A stretch of 20,170 nt of DNA from Phallusia fumigata. Taxonomy: Eukaryota > Chordata > Ascidiacea > Phlebobranchia > Ascidiidae. Made by a program: the position numbers and the translations under genes. The notes beneath the pieces are model-generated. The model ran no database searches, was not told the DNA's origin, and worked only from the letters and a program-made list of their open reading frames with translations. Where the stretch lies: assembly GCA_008931825.1 (NCBI GenBank), contig QXVZ01019496.1:1-20170 (forward strand), written 5' to 3'. Positions 9,315 to 20,170 of the stretch are shown here, in pieces (position 1 is the first letter of the stretch; each line of letters begins with the position of its first letter).

Positions 9315-10464
9315 AGACGTCACCTGATCGCAGGTTGTTTGAGATTTCGTTTTACAAAATGCAGTCCAGTTTGTTAGATGCTGGTGGTAATTTATTGGTG
9401 TTTTTGTACAGATACAAAGCAAAAGTAAAGTACACGATTCGCTGTTTGAAATATTCTCAATGAGAAGATAAAAACGAGTACTTGTTTATGTGTGCGTTTC
9501 CGAGTCATTTCCGATAATGACAACAGCGTTTGTTAATGCGTAGAAAATGTCCAACACAGTAATGGCTTCTTTTAATAAACGCAAAAGAACTTCTTAAACA
9601 AAAATGCAGCTCACGTTTGGTTAGATCAGATCAATTGGTAGTCACCAGTTACATGTGTGCAAAGTATAAGCCCACGGTACGCGCTCATATGAAAGAACTT
9701 GTTTCGATTGCGATTCTAAACATTTTTCGGGGGCGCCTAAAGACGATCTTTGGCCCTGCGTACCTTATGTCAGGACACACAATGGGAACAATGTATGAAG
9801 ACAGTGCGACGATGGCATTGAGGGTAGGGCAAACCTTAAATGCCATTGAAACTTACTACGTTGTTTGGATTGTGGTTAGTGATGAATGAAAACAGATTCA
9901 GTGTGTTTAGTGGGGGCGGGTGGACTTTTGTATGCTGAAAAACCTACAAAACCTCTTTATTTTAAAAACACCTGCTATTGAAACTATACTTGCCTATTTG
10001 TGGAGGGTCCATTTCCATCATCTACGCACTAAAACTCTGCATTCGTCAAGTCGTATGTTGCTTTTGCCCTCTAGTGTATTTTGCGATTGAAAACGGTTTT
10101 ATATCTCAGGCGATCGAGTCGTTAGAACGAGTACAGACTAGCCAGCGTTGAAATTGATACCTCGTCTTTCCCCTGACAGCAAATGCCAAAGCGTTCATTG
10201 AAACGGAGCCGCGCCGGCTTACTGCTCTCTGTAGTAGCTAAGAATTGCCCAGAGGCGAATTGTGAATGGGATGATGCAATGTAACGTCGGCTAGCGAGCT
10301 GCCACACATACAAACCGATTGTTTCCTATTTCTAGACATACCGACGCACCTCGACGTGTAGAAAGGTTGTGTAGGAAATTGCTGTTGATCCTATTGGTGC
10401 TGCAGTTGTCATTTGGTGCTCAGTTTGCTGTCTAAGAAGATTTGGTGATTAGTGGTCGTGCAAC
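9315..10464. other. Upstream region of the transporter gene
   Basis: No gene is supported. A plus-strand frame from ATG 9653 to 9889 codes 78 residues, ending WIVVSDE; it matches no family I know and lacks support. A GC-richer patch lies at 10150-10310. Near the transporter start, several AG dinucleotides after pyrimidines (for example the CTGCAG near 10401) could be acceptors for a 5' UTR intron or for spliced-leader trans-splicing, which ascidians use, but nothing decides it. Confidence 0.4.
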
Positions 10465-10468
10465 ATGG
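10450..10468 (+). promoter_or_regulatory. Translation start context of the SLC7 transporter
   Basis: An in-frame TAG at 10450-10452 precedes the ATG at 10465 by four codons, so this ATG is the first possible start of the open frame unless an upstream splice lies within those bases. The context is favourable: A at -3 and G at +4 (CAACATGG). Confidence 0.75.
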
Positions 10469-13400
10469 GAAGCATAGAGCCGGAACGCCCGATCGTCAGG
10501 TATGTAACAGCGAAAAGCCTATAGTTTGCTTCAAATGTGTGGGCTCATGCCAGCTAAGTCAGTCCGATTAAGTAGAGTTAAATTACTTGTGTTTGACGGA
10601 CCTCCAGATACTCAGCTTACAAAATGTTTCGTTTGACAAAATATATTTATTTGCCACAATCTTTACACTTAGCCTTAAAGGTGTTAAGTTTACTTGCTGA
10701 TGTTGAATTTGACGCGTTTCTGAACTAAAGTCACCGATGTGTTTCCGATACGTTTGTTTATGGCCAATGACTTGCCGGAAGCGTTTATTACAATCATATG
10801 ACGCTTTTAAAACTGTTCCGCCTACGCCCCTAGCAATACATTGCGTTTTGCATTCACATGGCTTTGTTGCTATAACTTACAAGCGTTTAAAATAAATGTT
10901 TGAAACAGGTGAGTTTGCTTCTAATAACCATAAAAGTATAATGGTTGAATACAAATTTCATCTCGTTCTTCCCTAGTGTGTTAAAAGTGAAGTAAATGAC
11001 GAAAAGTAACGTCATTGCAATGTAATAACAACAAGTCCATCCGAACCGCATCTAAAACAAGCATATGGCCTAACACTGGTAACCATAGGAGCTTATGTAA
11101 GAGCGAAGCGTTAGGCATGAATGATTTAGCTTGGGGGCGTGTCTACACGGGTTCAACCAGGACATGAATGGTTGAGATTTGCAACAGGATGTTCGTTGTT
11201 GAAACGAATGCGACACGCTGCTACCCAAGTGTATGTTACAATATCTTGGTTCAGTAAGTTAAAAAATCAATTGCCGTGTATAACACTGTATATTGTTAAA
11301 CAGTATAGTTTGACCTATGTGACAATCCGGTCTTTTCAAACGGAAACTTTAACGCAGCTGGCTAAATGATACATGAACATAAACCGTTGCTAAAACATAA
11401 CAAGTCACAACTGTGAAAAAGGAAAGTTACTTTTAAGAATATTTACGCCTGTGGCAGGAAAACAACCTCACGTGTGAAATTTGACGTGACGTGTTTGCGG
11501 TGTATGACTCATTAAAACTCGCCGTACCCTTTTCACCAGTGAACTTAAACTGAATAAAATTAAACACGAACTTGTTGTTTGTTGCGCAGAAAACCAACGA
11601 AGGAAGATGAATTTCTCGTCACAGAATCTAGTAAGTAGTATTGTTATGTTCTGACGGGTCTCCTATCATCTTTTCTTTAAACACATTTTCTGTGTTAAAT
11701 CCCAGCAAGAAGATATGTATTTTCGCACAAACGATTTTTAGTGCATTTATAACACTTTTATTTTAACTGACGCCAATTTTTTGGAACGACTGCGGTTTCC
11801 CTGAGAGCATTGACTCGTAGTATCAAATTATCAAAGATATGTAGACGTGGCATGTCAGATGTTAATTCCGTGTTTAGTTGGCCGTGTGACTGAACCATTC
11901 GTCAGCAAAAAAACTGTTTACCTGGCGCAACCGCATGTATATTTAAAAGTTTTGGGTTATGGTCTGGGTTAAAACAGTCAAACAAACTTTGAGGTCTTGT
12001 AGCGGTGATATGGATATGGGGTTTCAGCACAAACTTTTTCAACGAACATGCTTTCATTGACATCAGAGCTTTGAAATGACACATATGCCATCTCCAATAC
12101 CCTATAGGCAACTTATCATTTAAAACACGCCAAATTGCGTGCAACCGCATAAAGCAGAATAGGGAACAAAGTTCGTCTGTCGGCAAAGGTCGTTATTTTT
12201 CTTACGTGGCTGCAACTGATAGCTCACCACCATCATTGCTAAGCATCAGTAGGAATTGTTAGAGCATAGATATAAAGTAGAGAACGCCCAGGGGGGCTAC
12301 AACGGTAAAATTAAAGTTTAAACAAACAAAACATGTGCTATGCCAAATCAAAGCGGGACACGTTTATTTCATCTTTTCTTCAGTCCCCACATGGTGCCAA
12401 AATTATTTTAAATACACGAGTTGCGAATCCTTATAAATTTTAAGAATCAATTTCTGACCTTGCAGGCAAGAGTCTCAGATTGCGCCGTGAGGTCAGTTTG
12501 GTCGGAGGAATCAGCTTGATCGTCGGGACAATGATCGGATCCGGGATCTTCGTGTCACCAAAAGGAGTAATGCGAAATGCTGGCGATGTTGGAGTCGGAT
12601 TGCTGGTAAGTACTTACTTAACTTGTCTACAAAAGGAGAAAGTGGTTCGAGGAAATTTGTTGTAATAATTCATTTTGATCAGATTGATAATGCTGCAGGG
12701 GTAATCCAAATTCCCATTTATGTGTTTCATTATGATCTATCGATATAATCAGCAGTTTTTATACCCGAGCGATGATGAAAAACAAGGGGTTGTTAATGCG
12801 ATTTTATTTTAATTAAATTTCATGAATAAAATAATTTCCAGTGCATCACTGTTAATTACAAACAGCTTGATGTCATCGGTGCAATAAGATTCTTATGCGG
12901 AATTAAATACAATGGACTCACGATACATCTTTGACAACCACGTGTACTCTTTCCTGAATTGAACCCTAAAGCAAACACAAGGGATATAATAAACACGGAT
13001 GTTGCTTGTCTGCTAAGAAAACGTGTCCGCCTTACCCGGGTTCGTTTAAACCAGTTTTTCTTAACAGAGCGGTGTGTAAATGGGCCACGGAGTTAGGTGA
13101 AGATGTTTGAACCCAAATTATCAACCCCAAGAATAAAACAAACTAGTAGTATTCTATACTAGTGTTACAAACTAGTGTTTAACAGCAAGTTTCCAATTGA
13201 ATTGCATGTTAGAATAAACCCTTATATCTAGTTTAAAACAATGTAAACAAGCTTAAAATGATGAACGCTTGTCATGCTGATGACACAGTGGGCCACGATA
13301 TTTTTTTAAACTTCTTTGGGCCACCTAAAAAAAAGGTAGTGAAACACTAGTTTAAACCTATAACATTGGAACCTTGTTTCATCCAGGACACAATCATACA

Positions 13401-16400
13401 CGTTGACGGTCATTGGTTTCAACGGCTTGTTGTTGTTTTGTAAGGGGAGAATAGCTTGGTTAAAGCCATCTTGTTGAAATTACATGGTGCTTTATTTATT
13501 GCCACAGTACACAACGGATGTCACGGACCCTGACTGGTCGGACAGGATATTTACTTGAGGACACGAAGCAAAATGTTATCAGGATAAAACTTGCTTCTAT
13601 AACCGTAAAATTCCCCAAACCTTTGTATTCGTCACGCGTACATTGTGTTCACTAAACCTTGACTCCGTACATTGTTAGTATGGTCGCCTTTATTTTCAAA
13701 TCGCTTTCGTTACAGATCTGGCTTGGCTGTGGAATCCTGGCTACATTTGGCGCGCTCTCTTATGCAGAGGTAGGCACCATGATCCCCAAATCCGGCGGTG
13801 AATTCCCGGTGTTACTTGAAGCGTTCGGGCCCATCCCTGCCTACATGTTTGCCTGGACTTCAGTGGTCGTTCTGAAACCTTCTGCGCTGGCTCTTCTCTC
13901 ATTGACATTCGCAAAATACGCGCTAGCCCCGGCCCAAGTGGGTAAGTGGAATTCCTTTGTGGTAAACTGAAGGATCAGTTTGGGTAATTTCCAGTTCTTA
14001 CCACTGAAACCAAACCTTGTTGTTTTGAGTAACCTAATTGTATTGAGAATTTGCGTTTTGTAAGCTTGGCCCTGGTTAGTGTAACTTAACAAGCCAAGAA
14101 TGCCACTGAAGTTTGCTTCAACGGGATGTAAGACATTTCTATTCATTCGAAAGTGTAACTAACCTCCACAACCGCGTGCTTAAATGACCGGTACACTGAT
14201 AGAAATAGCCGATTGATAGAAGGCAGATATTAAGGTAGGGCACACTTTAATATTTCAAAACATGTTTAAACCTGAAGATAACCAAAATATAAGAGTTAGA
14301 TTGAAGCCCTGACCCATAAACGCCAAAGGGTTAGTTAACAAAACGTACCGTTACGGCAGCAACGGTCGAACACTATTCCTGAAATAATTTATGATTAAAT
14401 TTCCTTGCAGCCGACTGCGCAGACTCTTCGTCATTGGCTGTAAAGCTCACAGCAGTGGTCGTGATCATGACAGTTGTGTTTGTCAATTGCGCCAGCGTCA
14501 AACTCTCTACACAGTTCCTCACAATTTTCAGCTTCGGGAAGATTCTCAGTCTCTGCATCATCATCATTGCCGGGATCGTTATGCTCGCGAAAGGTACAGT
14601 GACTAATGTAATTTTAATTGTCGACGTTTTGAACATCTATATTGTATGATGCAGCATCGTTAGGGCATAGTTCGAAGTGCACAAGTAGGTCTGTTGAAAT
14701 AAAACCATAAACACTTTGTAATGGGCCACATGGTGATTAGAATATGTTTCCTAATTTTCAGTTACACTACACCTAAGGTTTGCAACCAGCGGATGTTTCA
14801 TTCCTCTAACTGGCTCCCGTGACCCCAAGTAACAAGAATGTGATTTACATTTTTTCGCGTTGCAATCATTACGGCTACGGCGTAATACTATTTTGAGAAA
14901 AGCGCTCTTGGCAATCGACTGCAAAACTTAAGTTCCGTTTCCTTTAATTTGTAATCAAGTGATATATGTAGCTTGTTGGACTGCTTCATCTGATAAAAAA
15001 AGGGCTTAATCACTCTTTTAATGCCAAAGATTACCGATACCTGCACTACACTCATCACTAGTCAATTAAAAAAAATTAAGTTACCCTTAAAATTCGACAA
15101 TAACCAGAAGAATAATGCCGTTTTGTGGAGAGGCAGTACGATCTATCACTCTGATTTCGATGACAAAAATGTTGCGCTATGCGGCCAAGGTGAAGCACCA
15201 GTTCGGCCGCACAATTGCTTGTTGCTATCTCATTTTATCCCACGCCATCGTGTTGAGCGTGGCCGGACGTGGAAGGTCTCTCCCTCAAGACTGGTGAATT
15301 TCGCGGTTCTCCACCAATTTAATCATTCACTGGAGAATTTAATTTCGCCCTTAACCAAGTAACGTAAACAAAAACGCAGCTGTGTTTCTTTTTAACGGGA
15401 TTTTTAGTGGGAAGGCATTGACACAAGTACGTGTTAGTTTTTTAAGAGTTTTCAAATAGACAAAGAAAGGCTTCCTCCCAATAACTTTCACACAACTCAA
15501 GATTTAGTGTTTTAAGTTAAAAAAACGGTGACGTTGCTGATCAAAAAGGATATCAAAAGATATCGCGGCTAGATTTGTTTGCAAACCGGATAATCCTGTT
15601 ACTCCGGTTAAACAATTCTCAAGATTGCCGTGGGCTGATAATAGCAAAACATACAAAGGAAATCGCTTTTCGCAAAAATATCGCTTCTATTTCGGAGACT
15701 TTTGTGAACCTCAAAACCACAAGTAAATCATTAGTACGTTGACCAGAGGACCTAAACTTTTATCTGTTTTACTATTGTAGCTTTAAAAGATAAAATCGAA
15801 TCCCTATTTTTTTAAATATCAGGTATTTTATTTTTAATTATCGAATGTTTCGGTAATTAAGCAATTGCTATTAAAAGGGCTGTGAAATTTCGATGTGAAA
15901 CAGAAAAGAAAATTAGGTTCTTGTTACATTTATAGTTTGCAAAAAATATTTATGGCCATTATTATCAGGGTAGTGGATCTAAAACTTTTTTCTTCTCGGT
16001 ACCCCTATGAAACCACCAACCATTTCTCCTACCCCCCTTCAGTAATTTCGGGAAAATTTTTTTTGTGTTCAGAAAACAAACCTTACTCGCATCCCCTACG
16101 AACAGATCTCCTGGTTAACAACTACTGTATTGGAGAAAGCCATATATATGCAAACCCAAGCTCTGGAACACGAAGTAAAACTTTCGCAAACTGATGAAAT
16201 CTTTCTTTCTACTCCACAGGACACACTGAGCATTTCCAGGCAGCTTTCACCGGAGATCCGCCCGGTGTTCGCGAGGTGGCGCTCGCGTTCTACCAGGGTC
16301 TGTGGGCGTTTGACGGCTGGAACCAACTGAATTATGTCATTGAGGAACTTAAGGTGGGCTCTTGGATGCCGTGTAGCGGCGACGGGTTTTTTGGTTGCAC

Positions 16401-18771
16401 CATAGATTTCCTAACAATTCACAGTTACAGTGACGAAATGTCATTGAAACGTTTGCAGAAACAAAACATAAGATAAAAAATTCGGATTGTTTAAACTGCT
16501 GAGGATAACTTTTTACCAAAAAATGAAATAATCAATAAGTTTAAACTTACTAAGATTTAGATTTCAACAGTATATCCAACGAATAACTTACATTGTACAA
16601 CAACAAAACTTCTACAGTTTAGGCAAAAACCTATTTTATTTTACATTTACACCAACTATTTTTGTAGAATCCATTTGTCAACCTTCCACGTGCAATCGTG
16701 ATAGCTATGCTGCTGGTGACAGGACTCTACATGTTAACCAATGTTGCATACCTCAGTGCTATGTCTCTACCCGAGCTCCTGGAATCACCAGCTGTTGGAG
16801 CGGTAAGAAAACCAACTGATCGTATTTTTATTTCCAAACTTCAACAAAATTCTTAAACTTAAGGGGTTGACCCCTTATTCCCTCATTACCAATTTCTGTT
16901 CAAACTTAACAATTTAAACTTTGTGTGGTCTTAAACATTGTTTTTCCCACAAATTAGCAATATCTAGTTGATCTATGCAAGTTCTGCCTTCAGCTTACAG
17001 TTTCAGATAATTGCCACCCTGACATTTCCAGGTAAAGAACCACTTGTATAAACTGTTTGAAAAAACGACTCAACCTCAATAACCAATTTGTGTGGGGATA
17101 TAAAACCATTTACATGTGTAATCATTTTAATGTTTAGGCCACTTTCCATATTCAGTCCTGTCTGAGTAGTTCACATTTGTCACATGGCACAGAACTCGTT
17201 TCGTGGTAAAAACTTTGCAAACTGATTGACAATTTCTTTTATTTTTTCACAGACCTTCGGCGACCGAGTTCTCGGGGTCATGGTGTGGGTAATCCCCCTT
17301 TCCGTTACCTGGTCGGTTTTTGGGACCTGCCTGGGTTCTTGCTTCACGGCGGGAAGGATTTCGTACGTGGCGGCCAGGGAGGGCCAGTTTAGTCAGGTTC
17401 TTGCTATGCTGCACGTAAAGAGATCGACCCCGGCGCCCGCTGTCATACTAAACGTGAGTATCAACGGTCTGATGGGCTTGAAACATAGGTCAGGTTCATT
17501 ACTGCTGCAAACATCGTTTGGTTGCTTTTATCCACATTTTGCATCCCAATATGATGCCTGTGTCGGTAAAAACTCTAGTATTTGTTTTAATCTCTAAGAG
17601 GCAAGACACATGACTAACAGACAAACATCTTTGCAAAAATCAAAATGGAGATTTGTGGGATTTGAACCTCTTTTAACCTCGTTTTGTCCAACCGATTTTC
17701 GGTAACTTTAAACACTTTTTTGTTGTGTGCAGGGTGTCTTTGCTGTTCTAATGGTGATTCCAAACGATTTCGACACGCTGATCGATTACTTCAGCTTTTC
17801 AATGTGGACTTTCCACGGGATGACATGTGCTGCTCTGTTGTACTTCAGGTGGAAGCGACCTGACCAACCTCGTCCAGTTAAGGTAGCTGATATAAAAACT
17901 CATATTTAGCTTTGAAATGATTTGATCCTAACTTGCCAGCTAAACTTAGAATAAGATCATGTGATACCAGTGCCACCGATAAAGACTATAAGTCAAGGAT
18001 TCCAAAGGCACTGAGAAATGAATAGACAAAGCATAATCAGTTCAGTTTACTGTCTTCTTGCAATTTATACCAACAATTTTTTGTAATGTTGTAAACATAC
18101 ACGTGACATTCACATCTCCTCCCGAAAAAAGCGGGCTGTCCTGAGCCCAATAATCAACGAGGCTTTTTTACTGTATCCAACAAGTTAAAATTGATCTTTG
18201 AACAGTTAGGATGCACTTGATTTGTAACAATATTAACTTGTAGCCAAACTTTGAACTGCATTGTTGATCCACGTACATCAAGTTAAACATATTGAAAGTT
18301 GTTTAATCCTATTTTTGTGTATCAGGTTCCAATTGTTATTCCGATTCTTGTCTGCATGGCCTCGGTCTGCCTTGTCGTTGCGCCTATCATCGACCAACCC
18401 GAAATCCAATACCTCTTTGCACTTCTTTTTATTCTGTCTGGATTTGCATTTTATCTTCCGTTCGTCCATATGAAAATTCAGAGCCCCGCCATTGGTGAGT
18501 TTCTTGTGTTGACACAGTTTTTTTGACAAACATTGTTATGATGACGACAGTATTCGTCGAAACGTAGAAAATGTTTTACACTCAAGTACTTGCTCGGATC
18601 TTCTGATTGAGAATAAGTTTTCTCATGTTTTAAATCGACTGATCCTGTATCTTGGAAACTTTCCACACCTAAAAACGTAACGTTTTATTTTGTTGTTGTT
18701 TTGCAGCGCGCTTCAACCGTTTCCTCCAAAAGCTGCTCTTTGTTTCGCTTCCAGATGAGGATGAGGAATGA
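10465..18771 (+). CDS. SLC7A9-like: SLC7 light-chain amino acid transporter, b(0,+)AT-like
   Basis: Eleven exons keep phase: 10465-10499, 11590-11630, 12466-12605, 13716-13941, 14411-14593, 16220-16353, 16668-16802, 17253-17453, 17733-17882, 18326-18494 and 18707-18771 (TGA). They make 492 residues, close to human b(0,+)AT (about 487). This is a 12-helix APC-fold exchanger. Visible marks are GTMIGSGIF at 46-54 in TM1 (substrate-binding GSG 50-52), EAFGPIPAY in the TM3 region, FDGWNQLNY at 239-247 in TM6, CFTAGR and TPAPA in exon 8, and an acidic DEDEE end. C150, in the TM3-TM4 external loop, fits the cysteine that disulfide-links light chains to an SLC3 heavy chain (rBAT for b(0,+)AT). By family, b(0,+)AT exchanges cystine and dibasic amino acids for neutral ones at the apical membrane. 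Alternatives are another LAT-type SLC7 member; similarity by eye favours SLC7A9. Confidence 0.9.
13044..13357. mobile_element. hAT-like MITE in transporter intron 3
   Basis: A 298-bp block (13052-13349) is flanked on both sides by GTTTAAAC (13044-13051 and 13350-13357), the 8-bp target duplication length of hAT elements. The left end reads CAGTTTTTCTTAAC and the right end, reversed, TAGTGTTTCACTAC, imperfect inverted termini of the hAT YAG(T)G type. The motif GGGCCAC occurs just inside both ends. There is no transposase frame, so it is a non-autonomous copy. Because GTTTAAAC is itself a palindrome, it could instead be part of the inverted termini. Confidence 0.6.
15115..15297 (+). other. Coding-like block inside transporter intron 5, unrecognised
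   Basis: The frame from ATG 15115 to the TGA at 15295-15297 codes 60 residues. Its middle is basic (MLRYAAKVKHQF), followed by a hydrophobic stretch (IACCYLILSHAIVLSVAG) that would span a membrane. The block is clearly richer in GC than the rest of the intron. An overlapping frame, 15021-15362, is also open. I do not recognise it. It could be an alternative exon, a gene fragment, a transposon remnant or chance. Confidence 0.25.
16175..16219 (+). promoter_or_regulatory. Branch point and acceptor region of intron 5
   Basis: CTGAT at 16191-16195 fits the branch-site consensus CTRAY. It lies 24 bases before the acceptor AG, with the pyrimidine-rich run CTTTCTTTCTACTCCACAG between. The 20 bases leading to it closely resemble those before the intron 7 acceptor at 17206-17226. 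Confidence 0.5.
17206..17252 (+). promoter_or_regulatory. Branch point and acceptor region of intron 7
   Basis: CTGAT at 17222-17226 fits CTRAY and lies 26 bases before the acceptor AG of exon 8, followed by a T-rich run. The text AAAACTTTGCAAACTGAT differs from the intron 5 copy by one inserted base. Confidence 0.5.
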
Positions 18772-20170
18772 AGAAGACAGCAAATTGATAGAACAGCCAC
18801 AATATCACTGTAAACATCGGAGCCGGCAACTTCAAGTAGAAGAACATGCTTCATTGTGGTTATAAACAACCACCGGTGTTTTTGTCCAATGGTTTTATCT
18901 GGCATGCTCAGCGTCGAGATCTGTTGGTGTTTTATGGGGGCGCGTCGCATTTAGGCGGCCCTTATGGTTAAAAGGTAATTACTGGTTGGGATTCGCCTTA
19001 CAACAAACCTGGTGAGCTGTGCTGGAACCTCTGATATTACTCGCAGGAGCTGTTTACCTTTCAGGAATTTGCGAAATGCAGATCATTTGCAAAATCAAGG
19101 GATTTGTTTATTCTCCTTTAAAAACTATGAATGGGCAACTAAGGTTGGGCAAAAAATGGGCTGAACAATTTGCCGAATTGGCAATTTGGGTACAAAATCC
19201 ACTGTTTAGATATATTGGAACGTATACCTCTTTTTCTGCGTTTGGAAAACGTTTTCTCCGTATTTATTTCAGAATTGTTAAGTTGCTGAGCTTTTCTGCG
19301 TCTGCGTAATGGCGAATTTTATACACAACATAGAAAAATGTCTTTTCTATGCCAATGCACACAAACCACAGGAATCCAAAAATACACAATTTACTATGTA
19401 TCTACTGTGCAACTATTAACAACTGTTTACCCATAAGAAGATGCACATTTTCAGTTCACATTACAGACAGCATTTGTACCAGCACACAGCTCAATGTTCA
19501 AGAACTAGTAAAATGAAAAAAAGTTTGAACAAGGATCGGTGCACAAATGTTTGTTTGTATTTTGTTGTATTTATTTGAGATTTAATATGTCTACTTGGTT
19601 GAAGTTAACATATCTAGCGCTCATTTGTGCTATGTTAAAAACATGTTGACATTCTATTTTGTTTCTTGGGTTTTGCCAAATTAGTGCTTTATCATGTAGT
19701 GTTCGTGGCAAAAAGTTTTCAATATTTATTTACACTATCGAGGCTATTTAGGTTTCGTTTGCTGTATTTAAAACAAACGCGTCTGATCTCTTATATTTCG
19801 CTGCCCGCTCCAATGCGTTCATGCAGTGACATACTAATACCTCTGCGTTTTAGAGGGTGGAGTAAGGGTTTAATAAATTAAGCGCAACGTTGTTGTTTGT
19901 TTCTTATTAGAACACTTCCATGAAATGTATATGCTTACCGCAGGCAAACAACCAGTACACACACTCATCCAGTTTATTTCACTTCTAACGATTTGCGTAG
20001 AATGACAACAGTTAATTGCATTCTACAGCATTTCATTGGTGCAAATCGCTTACTTGCTTGTCAACGTTCCATGTAGTTTCATGTATTTATTAGCTTGAGC
20101 ATTTATTAGCATCCTATCTATGCTATTGCTCTATTGCTTATCATTGCTGGTGTTTTATCTGCTTATTTTA
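18772..20170 (+). other. 3' UTR of the transporter and downstream intergenic sequence
   Basis: No further gene is supported. Short frames at 19019-19309 and 19666-19881 are in AT-rich sequence without motifs or splice context. The only AATAAA noticed is at 19872-19877, which would imply a 3' UTR of about 1.1 kb; an earlier variant signal is possible. Confidence 0.5.
19872..19877 (+). promoter_or_regulatory. poly(A) signal candidate
   Basis: AATAAA lies about 1.1 kb past the transporter stop and is followed by the GT-rich run GTTGTTGTTTGTTTC, which suits a downstream element. Confidence 0.4.

Larger units (their letters stand above)
14594..16219 (+). other. Intron 5 of the transporter gene, the largest intron
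   Basis: This 1626-base intron runs from donor GTACAG to acceptor CTCCACAG. Exons 5 and 6 join in phase 1 with no missing family sequence, so nothing in it is required for the transporter. It contains a GC-rich, coding-like block at 15115-15297, described separately, and a 7-bp inverted repeat TTCTCCA / TGGAGAA at 15307-15313 and 15331-15337. Confidence 0.7.

Noticed and set aside
9653..9889. 78-codon plus-strand frame
   Set aside because: No recognisable domain, no splice signals and no start context beyond an ATG; such frames are expected by chance.
17650..17685. GGTTCAAATCCC on the minus strand, resembling a tRNA B box
   Set aside because: The flanks do not form a five-base-pair T stem and no acceptor stem, D arm or A box is present.
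18278..18529. Minus-strand frame opposite transporter exon 10
   Set aside because: It is a shadow of the real exon, which keeps family sequence and phase.

Overview
This is a eukaryotic, intron-rich, AT-rich window from an invertebrate animal. Introns are mostly about 0.3-1.6 kb, splice sites are GT-AG, and the exons are more GC-rich than their surroundings. Gene content and compact architecture suggest an invertebrate chordate such as an ascidian (Ciona-like), but that is inference from style, not a match. Two single N positions (5994 and 9047) mark a draft assembly.

Layout. (1) 2-499, plus: the 3' coding end of a TPR-repeat protein that begins outside the window. (2) 1679-5922, minus: seven reconstructed exons of an adhesion-type GPCR (GAIN/GPS autoproteolysis module, seven transmembrane helices, cytoplasmic tail). 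Its 3' end converges on the TPR gene and its N-terminal exons were not found. (3) 5923-10464: a long spacer with no confident gene. It holds CCAAT-rich sequence, an (AAAC)n tail, a GC-rich patch and a 267-bp direct duplication split by one N. (4) 10465-18771, plus: an apparently complete 11-exon, 492-codon SLC7 light-chain amino acid transporter, closest by eye to b(0,+)AT (SLC7A9). (5) 18772-20170: 3' UTR and intergenic sequence.

All exon junctions of the receptor and the transporter keep phase, so both models are internally consistent. The receptor and transporter lie head to head and are functionally unrelated as far as can be seen; no operon-like cooperation is indicated. Intron 3 of the transporter carries a hAT-like MITE with an 8-bp flanking repeat.

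I found no novel multi-gene system. The items most worth a second look are the hAT MITE, a glycosylation-sequon heptad repeat placed just before the GPS, a GC-rich coding-like block inside transporter intron 5, an over-frequent CCAATNACGT motif, and the likely assembly duplication at 8780-9314.
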